Positions 1 through 15,253 are shown, counted from the first letter of the stretch. The stretch: 64,000 nt of DNA from Pterobdella sp. o SKG-2022 (GCA_964035795.1 OZ038322.1:22774359-22838358), one strand, 5' to 3'. Made by a program: numbers and translations. The notes: generated by a model not told the origin, from the letters alone.

Positions 1-36
1 TTAATTTTTAATTCTTTCATTGTACTAGAACAACAT

Positions 37-42
37 TTTATT
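37..42 (-). promoter_or_regulatory. Polyadenylation signal of the peptide precursor gene
   Basis: The minus strand reads AATAAA here, about 80 bases past the stop codon of the peptide precursor. Position and motif fit its polyadenylation signal. In DNA this AT-rich the motif also occurs by chance. Confidence 0.45.
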
Positions 43-119
43 TTCTTGCTAAATACACAATTTTGTTGAAAATAGAATTTCAAAGTATATTTTTTCGAAG
101 AATAAAAATATATTTTTGT

Positions 120-506
120 TTATTCAGATTCACCATAAAAATCAATCTTTGATTCTTTAATGTCTTGAATATCACTTCTCTTCCCCCAAACTTTTGGTTT
201 CAATCTACTCCATCTTCGTTTCTTATTTAAAGCTTGTTTTTTAGAGCTTTCTTTTTGGTAAATATCATCCCCTTCAGGATAAAATTTTTCTTTATGATAC
301 AAAAAATTTTTCAAACGATTTTCAAACAAGTGACGTTGCTTGTTGTCCACTCCATTGTTATCAAACACTAGGTCAAGATCATCTTTGTTAGCTTTTTTAT
401 TCATTAGGGACCACACATCTTTTGACTCGCCTTCATCCGCAATGATTTTGAAACTTAAAACTTGTGCCACACAGAGCAACAAGCAGAAGTGTAAAAGCAA
501 ATTCAT
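120..506 (-). CDS. Secreted peptide precursor with one W...W-amide peptide candidate
   Basis: This encodes 128 residues from the ATG at 506. A TTTTTTTTTGCAG splice acceptor ending at 523 precedes it, so a 5'UTR exon must lie upstream. Residues 1-18 are a hydrophobic signal peptide (LLLHFCLLLCVAQVLS). After an acidic and basic spacer comes KKRR, then the nonapeptide WSRLKPKVW, then GKR: dibasic cleavage on both sides and a Gly amide donor, the layout of a neuropeptide precursor. The predicted product is WSRLKPKVW-amide. Two Trp separated by seven residues and a C-terminal Trp-amide recall allatostatin-B/myoinhibitory peptides (usually W-X6-W-amide in several copies), but here there is a single copy and the spacing is off by one. 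I see no Cys framework in the mature part. Assignment to a named family is unproven; a secreted, processed peptide is well supported. Confidence 0.7.
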   Translation of the reverse strand: MNLLLHFCLLLCVAQVLSFKIIADEGESKDVWSLMNKKANKDDLDLVFDNNGVDNKQRHLFENRLKNFLYHKEKFYPEGDDIYQKESSKKQALNKKRRWSRLKPKVWGKRSDIQDIKESKIDFYGESE

Positions 507-529
507 CAAGGATTCAATCAACCTGCAAA

Positions 530-3238
530 AAAAAAGAAAAACTTTTATTATTCAAAATGATTCATCTATTATATTTAAATATTTTAAAATGAATGTCTTA
601 TAATTTCAAAATCAAATCTAGCCAATCATAATATTTATTTTTGAATCAGGTTCCATATTTTCTAAAAGTATTATATGTCCAGCATTGATGCATACTTTAT
701 TGACACGAATAAAAAATGGAATTTCAATATACGATCCAAACTATAACATGAAAATTTTTTAGAGTTTATATGCACGATGATAATGTTAGCATCTTCATTA
801 AAATGGTTGATGGTAAACTTTATACCCAGCTAAAATAGGATTTTGTTATTATACTCCTATTACAAGAAGTTAAACACCAAAATTTAAAAAAATAATTTAA
901 CAATCAGAAAGCTTTGGACTTGAATGAAAATTACAAATTCTTAAATCTACTCTCAGATGAAACTACCATATGACCACTTAGGTTCATATGCATTTATGTC
1001 TATCTTGATGTTTAAAAGCTTAAAAAACCAAATTATTGGATGATTTTCAAAATATTTTGATACTAAAAGATTTTATGTTGGGGTTTAAGCACATCTGTTG
1101 CACTACTCTTGTGACAAAACCCAATTGTCACGAATCTTCTTTTGTTGGTATTATCTAAACAGAACTTTCTAGATTCGATAAGATTTTTATCAAATCTGAA
1201 AACTATTCACCAAAATGAAAGTTTTTAATTAATATAAATTCTATGAATCATTGTTCAATTAATATACTGTATTGATTAGGCAGTTTTAGTTGTTAATTAT
1301 TTTATTTATTCGTCATTACGAGGGTTCAATTCAGTGTTAAAGTGTCAACAGTTTTTATTCAAAAATTGTCAGCAATAAAAAATTTACTCTTATGCTTCTA
1401 TTGCAAAGTTTTCAACTTTATTAATTTTTTACTTCCCTTTTTAACAAATAATGCTTCGATGTGTGTTTGGTTGCTCATGAAACTACAACATTTTAGAGGC
1501 AGCGGTAAAAGAACACGTAGAAAAGCTTATCATACTTGAGAAATAAAAAAATCAATCAGTGTTATATCTTCATTGAACAAAGCTTTTCGATTTATAATAC
1601 ATATAATCTCCAAGTAACTACTTTGAAATGAATTTCGTTATATATACTCCTACAAAAAACCTTCCTAATAGCTTTTATCGATTTTCAATAACCAATGAAG
1701 CCTTATAAAGCTCTATACGAAGCATATTGCAGATTGAATATTGTATTAGGAAGATAAGTCTGCTTGCAATAAAAACTGCTTTATTGATGATGATTTCAAT
1801 GGTATTAAACCTGATATGTGGTTTAATGTGCTGGGGTGTGTGAACCATTTTTGATACAATTCATATTATTAGAAATTTATAAGCTGTTAAAATAATGAAG
1901 AGCGATAACAAATTGAATTCATCAGGTTTATCGCTTTCAATATTTAGTATCATCAAGTAATTGTTTTAATATCAAAATGAAATTCAAATAAAATTTTTGA
2001 ATTTTAATGAAGCGACAAAATTACAGTATTTTAATACGAAATGTAATCGATGACTTGAAAATGTGGTATTAAAATACTTATTGCATAAGGTCAAGAAATG
2101 TATCGAAAGATCTAGACTACTTCATTCTAAAAGTATTTTTAAAAAGATTCATTCTTCCGTGTTTTGGCGGAAGACTTGTCTTAAACGGTAAAGACTTTAT
2201 TGTTAACGAGACTTGAATCGTGTACGATTTATATAATATAGTGATGCAGAGAAATTTATCTATTTATTTCATATGATGATGTTATAAAGATGGAATTTCA
2301 ATTGACAAAAAAATTTTATTTGAATAAAAAATATCTGTTTGAAAAAAGGCTTTTTTGGATAATATACTTTGGAACTCAGCTAATGTAAGTTGATTGTAGT
2401 GTTCGTGCGAGCAAAATACACGGCATATTTTAAAGAAGTTTGCTGGAGAATAAAAACTTGACTGCAAAAGGTAAGTTTTCTATATAGTTAAAAAAGGAAA
2501 AAGCTGCTAAAGATTTAGATGTTATTATTTATAATAACGACAGAATTGTTGCGTAAAAGGTTTTATTTGAATTTATATTTGGAATTTATTTTGAGCAACA
2601 AAACAAGTATATTTCAGAAAACAATTAAAATGACACCTTTGCTAAGCTTATTTCTGAATACGCATAACTTATTGAATTTAAATAAAGAGAATATGCCTTT
2701 TAATTTAAAACTATTGCCAAATCGAGAGGATATACTCTTATGCTATGATTAGTAACTGAGGTAACATGTGAATTAAAACATCAAAACTCAAATAAATCAA
2801 CGCTTGAGAATTCAAAATTTTTATTACTTTTCAATTATTTTAGTAAAAACGTTTCCAATGGTTTCAAACCTTAAAAGTCAAGTCTCTTATTAAATAAATG
2901 AAACGGCTTTTGTCCAAAATCTTTGAATTCATGACTGGCTTAACGATAATATTATTTTAAATAAGCAAAAATCAATATTGCGTTCAAAATTCAATTATGA
3001 TCTATTTTTCATTTCTATTTAACAGAATTATTCTTCTCATTCTGCACATAACTTCCCATAATTATTCCAAACATCCTATCAACATAATGCAACAAAACTA
3101 CCAAAGATTTGATTTCTTCAAACAACAGGCAACCGTCTCTATTAGAACCATCTGGAGCCCCAGGTTCGTTGTTAAACGCCTCCAACTTTAAGAAATAAGC
3201 GCTAAGTCTTTTTTATCCCAGAGTGCTTTAGTGATTTG
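530..3238. other. Non-coding stretch, no gene seen
   Basis: AT-rich sequence with only short chance reading frames of skewed composition. I see no conserved domain, convincing exon or RNA gene. The first bases hold the 5'UTR intron of the peptide gene; its first exon was not located. Confidence 0.5.
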
Positions 3239-3272
3239 TATTTTGTATTTGTATTTGTATTTGTATTTGTAG
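3239..3272 (-). repeat. Hexamer tandem repeat forming the LINE 3' end
   Basis: About five units of TATTTG on the plus strand (ACAAAT on the element strand) lie about 60 bases past the stop codon of the adjacent minus-strand LINE frame. Short tandem repeats in place of poly(A) are typical 3' ends of CR1/L2-type LINEs. Confidence 0.75.
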
Positions 3273-3327
3273 GGCGCGCAGTTTGCAAACTAGGTTTGCT
3301 GCAGAGGCGCTGTTCTAATCAGAAGGG

Positions 3328-4968
3328 CTATGAGAAAGAAATTTGGCTATAAAGATGCGTTTTTAAACGCTTGCGAAAAATTTTAAGAGAAGGTGAAAGA
3401 CGGACATTAAGTGGAAGAGAGTTCCATAAGTGAGGGGCGATATGCGAGAAGGAGCGATGTAAGAAAGGTTTAGAAGAGACAGGCTGATGTAGGCATAAAC
3501 CAGTGTTGGAAGACCTGAGAGACTCAGAAGTCTGTCTGATGGAAAGACGGTCATATAAATAAGCTGGCTGATTAAAGTATAAGATGTTAGCCGTGAGCCA
3601 TAGCAACTTGAACTGGGCTCTTAGTACGACCGGCAGCCAATGGAGGCGATCGAGACAGGTGTGAGATGAAGAATAGTAGTCGGCTTGAAGAGCGGTTTTA
3701 GCAGCGCGATTTTGGAGAGATTGCAACTTAGAAATAAGACAGTTCGGGAGTCGACAAAGAAGAGAGTTACAGTAATCAATCCTTGAAAGAACTAAAGAGA
3801 TGATCAGAGCAACGGCAGTGTCAAAGGGTAGGAACTTGCGTGCCTGTCTGATCGCATGGAGATGAAAGTTGGATGATTGTATGATCTGAGAGACAAAGTG
3901 TGTAAAGTTGAGTCTAGAATCAAGAGTTACACCTAGTATCTTCAGTTTGGACGTTACGGAAAGAGTAGTGCTGTCAAAGATTACTTCAGTGGGAAGATTG
4001 GATTTGGAAAGGAGTATGGGACTGCCGACAAACATCACTTCGCTTTTGTTAGGATTCAACATGAGGTGATTGTTAGAAAACCAAAGATTGAGCTCAGTGA
4101 TGCATTCAGATATCTTAGTGAGGCTGGGATGAGGATCAAGGTAAGAAGCGCCTGTAAAGAGGGTAATATCATCAGCAAACTGATGATATAGAACGTCGTG
4201 CTTCTGTATGATCTCGCTAATAGGAGAAGTATAAAGAGAAAAGAGTATGGGCCCAAGAACAGAACCTTGAGGAACACCAAAACGAAGGGAGACAGGGGTA
4301 GAGGAAGAGCAGCTTATCTTAACAAATTGCTTGCGTTCGGAAAGATAGGACTGAAACCAGGATAAAGCAATGCCAGAAATGTGAAAGTAGTCTTCAAGGA
4401 TATGCAGCATATTTGGATGATTAATGGTGTCAAAAGCTGCTGAAATATCTAAAGACACTAAGACGGCCGCAGACCCGGTAGCACAGATATTGCGGAGGCT
4501 GTCAGTGATGTACAAAAGCGCAGTTTCCGTTGAGTGATGTGAGCGATACGCCGACTGGAAAAGGTTGAAGTTACGCAGTACAGAAACATGAGAGGATAAT
4601 CTCTTGAGAACAACCCTTTCTAAGATCTTTGAGATGGTGCTGAGGTTTGAAATAGGACGATAATTGGATGGTTGCATGGGGTCTAGATTATATTTTTTCA
4701 GTAAAGGGGTTACCTGCGCCGTTTTGAATGAAGTTGGAAAAATACCCTGTGAAAAGGAAAGAGCCGAAAGTTTGCATATAATGGAGGCAAAGATGCCGGA
4801 AAACTGCTTAAGCAGGAAAACAGGGATTATATCTAAAGGTGAGGATTTATTTGGGAGAGAATTGATCAATTTGATGATTTCATCAACACTAGGAGGTGAG
4901 AAAAATGAGAGATTTGATTGATCACTGTCAGTTAAGGAGGGCTGATGACTGATAAGAAGTGTGAAATA
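3328..4968 (-). CDS. LINE reverse transcriptase, open frame
   Basis: An uninterrupted frame of about 545 codons encodes the C-terminal part of a LINE ORF2. In order it shows the entry segment (NYRPISNLSTISKILERVV), motif A (LDISAAFDTINH), motif B (GVPQGSVLGPILFSLY), the catalytic box FADD (ADDITLF context) and the typical C-terminal tail with HLWNSLPLNVR. The catalytic Asp pair is intact and there is no stop or frameshift, so insertion looks fairly recent. The frame is open upstream of the first Met-like codon at 4869, to about 4968. The apurinic endonuclease and any ORF1 are missing, so the copy is not autonomous. There is no sign that the host uses it. Confidence 0.88.
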   Translation of the reverse strand, partial: YFTLLISHQPSLTDSDQSNLSFFSPPSVDEIIKLINSLPNKSSPLDIIPVFLLKQFSGIFASIICKLSALSFSQGIFPTSFKTAQVTPLLKKYNLDPMQPSNYRPISNLSTISKILERVVLKRLSSHVSVLRNFNLFQSAYRSHHSTETALLYITDSLRNICATGSAAVLVSLDISAAFDTINHPNMLHILEDYFHISGIALSWFQSYLSERKQFVKISCSSSTPVSLRFGVPQGSVLGPILFSLYTSPISEIIQKHDVLYHQFADDITLFTGASYLDPHPSLTKISECITELNLWFSNNHLMLNPNKSEVMFVGSPILLSKSNLPTEVIFDSTTLSVTSKLKILGVTLDSRLNFTHFVSQIIQSSNFHLHAIRQARKFLPFDTAVALIISLVLSRIDYCNSLLCRLPNCLISKLQSLQNRAAKTALQADYYSSSHTCLDRLHWLPVVLRAQFKLLWLTANILYFNQPAYLYDRLSIRQTSESLRSSNTGLCLHQPVSSKPFLHRSFSHIAPHLWNSLPLNVRLSPSLKIFRKRLKTHLYSQISFS

Positions 4969-4989
4969 AGTGAAAGCGCAAAGTGATTA

Positions 4990-5660
4990 TAAAAATAACT
5001 GTTTTAAAAAATAAATTATTCTTCGAATCTTTTAAACGCTTCAAAAAAGATTTTTTTGTGTTATAATAGCGCTGACGATGATCTATCATCGTTAATTTCT
5101 ATCATTTGACTAATTGGCTGAAAAAATTGTTTTTTAAAAACCTATCTATTTTTCACTATATTTTAAAAATTAAATTGAAAATTTTTGTAGAAACTAACTT
5201 TTCAGAGCAATTGATTCAATATTTTGTATTTCAAACCGATAAAAATAGCCGCCAAAAAACGCTTTAAGCTTGAAAAAAGCAAATCATTCATTTAAACTAA
5301 CACTCGAACTGGCAATCAAGTGGTTTTGATTTGCACTTATCAAAATGGCATGAAAGTGAGCGATAATGCCCAAAATTTGGTGCGTAGAGTTGTTAATCAT
5401 AAAACAAAGAACAAGTAACAGTCGTCTATCATTTCATGTGTATAATGAATTTATAAGCAATTAATTTATCGTGTTCAACTACTTCGGAGATTATTTTGGC
5501 CTCGAATATTGCCATGAGAATTTCTTGCATTGAACTGATGAAACCGTAAAACATGGGCAAAATTACAAATAAAATTAGCTCTATTTGATTAAATGACTTA
5601 TTTTTGAGATTTCTTAGTAAACCTTTCAAATAAAACTACACCTACCCCCCAATAAAAATG
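4990..5660. other. Non-coding, no gene seen
   Basis: AT-rich stretch between the LINE and the weak exon pair that follows. A hydrophobic minus-strand frame at 5429-5629 has no supporting splice or domain signal and was not accepted. Confidence 0.4.
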
Positions 5661-5668
5661 CCGAAAAG

Positions 5669-6164
5669 TATTCCACCTAAAATTCAAACAAACTTTGAAG
5701 ATTTGAACAGCTCAAAACAGGAAAAAGGTAGGCAACTCAAAGATACTTAGAAACACTTTATAACAGCAAAGGCGGCGACATAGCAATGTGTGAGAGCTTG
5801 GAAACACCTCAAAAAATGACATTAAAGCTGAAAGAAACAGTCTTTATTTAGAAAAACTTGAGATAGCTACATGACATAATTTATTTTTGATTTTTAATGT
5901 ATGTTATTTTTTTTATTCAATGCATCCTATATCAATGTCTTTAATTTTAGATTATAATTAAAACTGAGATTAAATGTTTTAGTAAACACAAAAATTCTGC
6001 AAGAACTTCAAAAACATAAAAAAAAGTTTGATCTGCAAAAAAAGTGTGCAAAGAGAGATGAAAAACATCAAATTAGCTTGATGACTTCCATGGGAGCCGA
6101 GTGGAAAGGGTCGGGGGGTGAGACTGATGAATGGACCAAGTCCTTCTGGAAACCGCCTTCAGAG
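5669..6164 (+). CDS. Candidate exon pair of a coiled-coil protein
   Basis: Two short open segments join in phase. 5669-5727 follows a C-rich tract and AAAAG, reads IPPKIQTNFEDLNSSKQEK and ends G|GTAGGC. 5983-6164 follows TTTTAG and reads 60 codons, beginning NTKILQELQKHKKKFDLQKK and ending WKPPSE before a weak GTCATG donor. The Lys/Gln-rich helix resembles the C-terminal coiled coil of phospholipase C-beta, but this is only a resemblance. No catalytic domain exons were found. The second exon lies inside the tandem duplication and is repeated exactly about 457 bases downstream (6440-6621). It could equally be a pseudogene fragment or chance. Confidence 0.3.
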
Positions 6165-6795
6165 GTCATGTATGTGAAAATCCAAAGAAAAAATCATTGA
6201 ATATTGAGAAATATTTATAAAAAGTTTTGTAGATAAAATGAAATATTTGAGGATTCATAGGAAGACAAAATTTTGATGAAAACCTCACTGGTTTCAACTC
6301 CTGTCCACAGTGATACGCAGAGATGTGTATTTTTATAATATTTTTGATTTTTAATGTATGTTATTTTTTTTATTCAATGCATCCTATATCAATGTCTTTA
6401 ATTTTAGATTATAATTAAAACTGAGATTAAATGTTTTAGTAAACACAAAAATTCTGCAAGAACTTCAAAAACATAAAAAAAAGTTTGATCTGCAAAAAAA
6501 GTGTGCAAAGAGAGATGAAAAACATCAAATTAGCTTGATGACTTCCATGGGAGCCGAGTGGAAAGGGTCGGGGGGTGAGACTGATGAATGGACCAAGTCC
6601 TTCTGGAAACCGCCTTCAGAGGTCATGTATGTGAAAATCCAAAGAAAAAATCATTGAATATTGAGAAATATTTATAAAAAGTTTTGTAGATAAAATGAAA
6701 TATTTGAGGATTCATAGGAAGACAAAATTTTGATGAAAACCTCACTGGTTTCAACTCCTGTCCACAGTGATACGCAGAGATGTGTATTTTTATAA
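5882..6795. repeat. Perfect 457-bp tandem duplication, two copies
   Basis: The segment starting at 5882 is repeated from 6339 with a constant offset of 457 bases. I found no difference in the parts compared, and the match runs a base or two past the second unit. Apparent identity implies a recent event or an assembly artefact. Each copy carries the same 182-base candidate exon with its splice sites. Confidence 0.9.
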
Positions 6796-7009
6796 TATAA
6801 TTATTTCTATTGAAGCTTATATTCTAATTAAACTTTTTTTTTCAATTGTTTTATTTTTTTATATTAAATATCTAATCAAAAATAAAATATTAACAAGTGA
6901 GCAAAACTGGATGAAAATTATGAAAGCAGCTAGTATATTAAAAAAATGAATGTTAGCCGGGTAGATAACAAAAAGAAGAGCTCTGATGTTTAGAACTACC
7001 TTTTATTTT

Positions 7010-11390
<4,381 letters not shown>

Positions 11391-11600
11391 ACTCCCACAC
11401 GTCAAAACAAAAAAATTGAAAAACTGAAACTTCAAAAAGAAAATGAAAAGTTTTCTGGTGACAAATGTGCGGATAGTGTTGAAGGCGTTTCTAACATATT
11501 GAAAAAATTGTTCAGTAAGAGTTGGCAGCGCTCAGGCCCTTTGCAGTCAGAATGCTCTTTCGGACAGTCGGTGTGCACCTGGTTCTATTGGGAAGTGTAG
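11391..11600 (+). CDS. Candidate terminal exon, unknown protein
   Basis: Seventy codons are open up to a TAG at 11598, in a patch richer in G+C than its flanks. The start is Lys-rich (KKIEKLKLQKENEKFSGDKC) and the end is Ser/Cys/Trp-bearing (SVCTWFYWEV). There is no clear acceptor and no start codon. The opposite strand is also open here with several Cys, so even the strand is uncertain. I do not recognise it. Confidence 0.2.
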   Translation, partial: TPTRQNKKIEKLKLQKENEKFSGDKCADSVEGVSNILKKLFSKSWQRSGPLQSECSFGQSVCTWFYWEV

Positions 11601-12337
11601 TAGAAAAATTGTTCAAATGTTAGTCTTTATTTTCCATTATCTCACGTCATTTTTATGGATATTTTATTTCAAATAGTTAAATATTTATCAGCTACAAAAG
11701 TTGCTAAAATAATTGAAACAAATGAAAACTTGTGACTGTACAACGGTCAGAAATGATACTAAAAAACAATTTTGATAACTTATCATACAATTTTATGATT
11801 TATTCATTAAAAAGATTAATTTTTGATAAGTTGGGTTTTACTATGAAACGTTAATTACAAGATCTTATAGATAATTATAGTTTCTTTTGAGATAAATGCA
11901 TCTGATAAGCTATTCATTTTGAAATTGAAATCAAGAAATTATTGAACGAAAATACATGAGATGTTTATAAAATTTCTTATATAACTATATATAATCGTTT
12001 TTTTCGTAGATTTAATATATTTATGAATCTATATTTATTATATTTTTTGATAGTTTGTATTAAAATAAATTATTTTTAGAATTTTTGATACGTCTCACAA
12101 AAACTCACAGTCAAATGGCTCAGCAGAACGTTGGGTGTTTTTTCATATACTTTAACTTCTTCTTTGAAACGTTTATATGTTGACATTTAAAATTGATAAC
12201 TACAAAAACACAAAGGTTGATAAAAACATTGATATATTGCGAAATTGAGTTTTCGATCGTTGTTCATTAAGCACATGTATGTAATATTATGAGTTGTCAA
12301 ACCTATAAAAAATATGCAACATGAAAATTTGATAACG

Positions 12338-12419
12338 ATTTGAATCAAAAACTTATTAACTGAATAATAACACGAAGCTTTTCATAAGTTGAATCTCCAT
12401 TATCAAGTACACAAACTTA
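12338..12419. repeat. Core repeat copy, arm shared with the 26.1-kb palindrome
   Basis: Contains ACGAAGCTTTTCATAAGTTG followed by TTATCAAGTACACAAAC. The preceding arm (AACGATTTGAATCAAA) matches the left arm of the palindrome at 26069-26222. Unlike that copy, no good second arm follows, so this is a single-armed or decayed copy. Confidence 0.6.
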
Positions 12420-12768
12420 AAACTAATTGATATAGTTCGACTGCGTGGTTTACATAAACTTCAAAAGTATCTTTTATAAGTTGAATAACTATATACTTGT
12501 TATATTATATAGTTATTATGATAAAAGGTTGAATAATAGAGTAGTTACTTGAAAAATTTCACAACAGAAACGAACCAAATTTGGTATTGATGAAGTCATG
12601 TATGACGACCAAACAGTCGAGCCAGTCCCAAGGCTTTGAGAACTTTTCTCCTAAAACCTTGTGTTCAGGGGAACATTCAGATGGTTTCAAAAATTTTTTA
12701 TATTCATTAATCATAAAGATTTGATTAGGCGGGGATAAAAAAATTCAAACTTAATCGTGATTTCTAAT

Positions 12769-12948
12769 TTACATTTTTGAGGCTAAAAATTCACAATGAT
12801 GTGGAAGTTTTCTAACACGGCATTTAAAGCAGAAGGTAGTGTTGAAGACTTGAGAAGTGGTGAGACAGGCCGAGTGGCACAAGTTGGTACATGTGGTACA
12901 CTCCACTAAGTCTCCTGTCCTTCTGCAAACAACACAACTTGGGGTCTC
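12769..12948 (-). CDS. PHD-finger exon of an otherwise unseen gene
   Basis: An exon of about 59 codons preceded by AACAAG|GAG as a likely acceptor. It encodes a C4HC3 zinc finger: CVVC, then CTTC, then the His-Cys pair in HSAC, then CFKC, with the spacing of a PHD finger (C-x2-C, C-x2-C, x4-H-x2-C, C-x2-C). PHD fingers bind histone H3 tails in nuclear proteins; the style recalls PHF21A/BHC80-like fingers, which is inference. The frame ends LASKM then TAA at 12769; GTAAAT just before that stop could instead be a donor. A possible preceding exon lies at 14043-14180. Other exons of the gene were not found, so this is a partial gene. Confidence 0.7.
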   Translation of the reverse strand, partial: ETPSCVVCRRTGDLVECTTCTNLCHSACLTTSQVFNTTFCFKCRVRKLPHHCEFLASKM

Positions 12949-12959
12949 CTTGTTCAATG

Positions 12960-14040
12960 GAAATGCTTTACGATTATAGTTGTGGTTTTAGATTTAATGT
13001 TTATTACATCAGTATCAGAATTAGTATTTTAGTTATATTCCATAAAACGAGAAATTAGTTGGTCTAACTATGTTGGCGATAAAAAGACTTTTATAATTTT
13101 CTTCATTTTTATCGCAATTCGAAGTCTGACGAGAATGAGTTTTTCTGTCTAAGTGAAAAGTAATAATTACCCATAGACAGAAAAATTTGAATTTTGAACT
13201 TTCACAAACCAATGAGTTTGTAAGGAAAGATATGAGAAAAATCTTTGCAAGTTCGTTTGAAATTCTGCAATATAATATTTTCTTAAAAAGATGGATACTT
13301 CCAAAAAATTTAAACACCTCCCTTAGCCTTCATTTCTTAAAACCGGAAACTTACTGAAATCTCTATAGCGACTTGAAAATCTTTTTACAAAGAGTCTAAA
13401 TGAAATGTATTTAGTAAATTATAAATCTCATAAAATTAAAAGTAGCTTTTGAAATTTTTTGTTAAATTTTAAACTTTGATTCAATGTTTAAAAATACTTT
13501 GAATTTGTTTGCAATATTTGTTCAAAAAAAGTGTGAAACTAAATTTTTCATTGGAAATTCTTTATAGAAAAAAATTGGTAAAAACAAGTCAGCTGGTGTC
13601 ATATTGTTGCAAAAATTATTTTAGCTTATATCATTAATAAAAAAAGAGCTTTCATTAAAATATTTTTAGGTTGATACTTATCAAACACAAAGACATACTT
13701 AATGTGAAATTTAACTTCATGATTTTTCTCTAAGAACTCGAAAAGCTTCGTAATAAACTTTTGAGCATTTTGTGTTTTTTCTCACTAAAATGTAAATTTT
13801 TTCATCATCTTGTTATAAAGCAGAGCACTTGGGTTGAAAATTAAATTAGTTTTTTAATGTTATACTGATTGTTTGTTTGGAATAAATACTTATTTTAAAT
13901 CAGTTCAGTTTATGTATATTTTAAAACTTCGATTTTAAAATTATATTTAAAATTTTTTTTTAGAGAATGACAGTGTTTGATTGAATATAATCGACCAAAG
14001 ATAGAATATAAATTATACCCATAAATCATCTTATTCTCTT
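12960..14040. other. Non-coding, possible intron
   Basis: AT-rich sequence between the PHD exon and the candidate exon on the same strand. If both belong to one gene this is its intron. The 94-codon minus frame at 13033-13317 has no domain and low-complexity hydrophobic content. Confidence 0.35.
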
Positions 14041-14042
14041 AC

Positions 14043-14180
14043 TAAAAAATAGTTTTTGTTGCTTTTAACTTTCAAAATCCTTTTCATGACCTTCACGTAT
14101 TGACCTTGTTGAGCAAGTACAGCATTGGGTGGTTCTTGAGCCGCTTGCAAATTTACGCATTTGGAAATTTTCCAACACTT
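14043..14180 (-). CDS. Candidate exon, possibly upstream of the PHD finger
   Basis: Forty-six codons open in phase 0 from CTTGAG|AAG to TTA|GTAAGA, a strong donor. It encodes a stretch with ISKCVNLQAAQEPPNAVLAQ and ends in a basic segment. Composition is more protein-like than the surroundings. Phase 0 at both ends would allow splicing to the PHD exon 1.1 kb away on the same strand. No domain is recognised and the acceptor lacks a pyrimidine tract, so this is tentative. Confidence 0.3.
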
Positions 14181-15161
14181 CTCAAGGTGTTTGCATCATG
14201 AAAATAGGATGTTTTGCTTCTCTTCTTCTACTGAAAACTTTTCTAACTTTAACAATTTGTGCACTTCTTCAAAAACCCACTTGTTTCTGAAGTGTTCGCT
14301 TCTCTGGGAACAGAAACTCGAAAAAGATGAAATATTCTATTGTACTCAATGTTGGAACCATTGTGAGAAAAAATTCGAACTAAAAATTTCAATGTCATAT
14401 TTAATTAATTGGTAGCATTTGATTTAAACTGCAGTCTAGTGAAACTAGCAGCAAAATATTTTTTTAAAATCATTTTTCTAATTATTATTTTTTATTATTG
14501 CGTTTGACTACACTTATAGTATTTAAAAAACAGTTTCTAGTAATTTTTTAGAAATATTGACTTCGAAATATTCATTAATTTTTATAAACGCCAAAAATGA
14601 AAATTTGTGAAAATTCATTTAAAGTGATTTTTTCGAAAATAATTTCAGCCCAGCCATGTATACAAAAATTTTAATTTGTAATAAATATTTCAAGTTCAAA
14701 AAATTTTATACTCTGAATTAGTGGGAAAAGTAAAAGAAAAAAAATGTATGACATCCTTCACTTGATAATGTGAGAAAAATTCGTGCTGTTCACTAATGAA
14801 TGTTTGAAACAAATTAAGTTAATTCTTCGCCGATTCAATTCAAATTGAAGAAAAACTTCTATATTTTTACTTTTCATAGATACGCAGTTAATTCTTATGT
14901 TGGGATTGCATTGAAATTAGACTTATATGTATTTAATAGTCTTTTTTCTAAACCTTCCAATAGAAAAGTGCTTCACTTCAACAAAAACCTGTTTAATTAG
15001 TATAAGTAACTACGAAACTTTTAAAAACAAACTCAATGAATATCAAGCAAATTTTTTTATTCAAAAGAAAGATATTCTTTCATATCTTCAATTGTGCATT
15101 TTAATTCTTCGAGCCAAACATAAATATTTAAATGAAAACACTTTTAGAAGTTTATTTTATT

Positions 15162-15253
15162 CCACGAGGCTTTTCGTAAAATGAACTTAAATTATCAAGT
15201 AGAGGTACAAATATATTTGATAATGTAAGTTCATCTTACGAAAAGCTTTGTGG
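15162..15253. repeat. Palindromic repeat with the shared core
   Basis: Left arm 15162-15198 (CCACGAGGCTTTTCGTAAAA, then TTATCAA) and right arm 15217-15253 (TTGATAATGTAAGTTCATC, then ACGAAAAGCTTTGTGG) are inverted copies around an 18-base spacer. Two further partial cores, TTCACTTGATAATGTGAG at about 14757 and ACTTGATAATGTA at about 15658, lie nearby. Confidence 0.7.

Larger units (their letters stand above)
3239..4985 (-). mobile_element. 5'-truncated CR1/L2-like LINE
   Basis: The element runs from its hexamer 3' tail to about 4985, where the open frame begins without an endonuclease domain. It is richer in G+C than its surroundings. 5' truncation is the usual product of target-primed reverse transcription. 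No target-site duplication could be fixed by eye. The exact clade (CR1, L2, Crack or Daphne) is a guess from the style of the reverse transcriptase; a diverged relative lies at about 38.8-40.3 kb. Confidence 0.8.

Noticed and set aside
5429..5629. Hydrophobic minus frame resembling a membrane segment
   Set aside because: AT-rich DNA produces Ile/Leu/Phe-rich frames by chance; no neighbouring exons.
13033..13317. 94-codon minus frame near the PHD exon
   Set aside because: No domain, no splice sites, Phe/Lys/Ser-rich as expected from AT-rich DNA.
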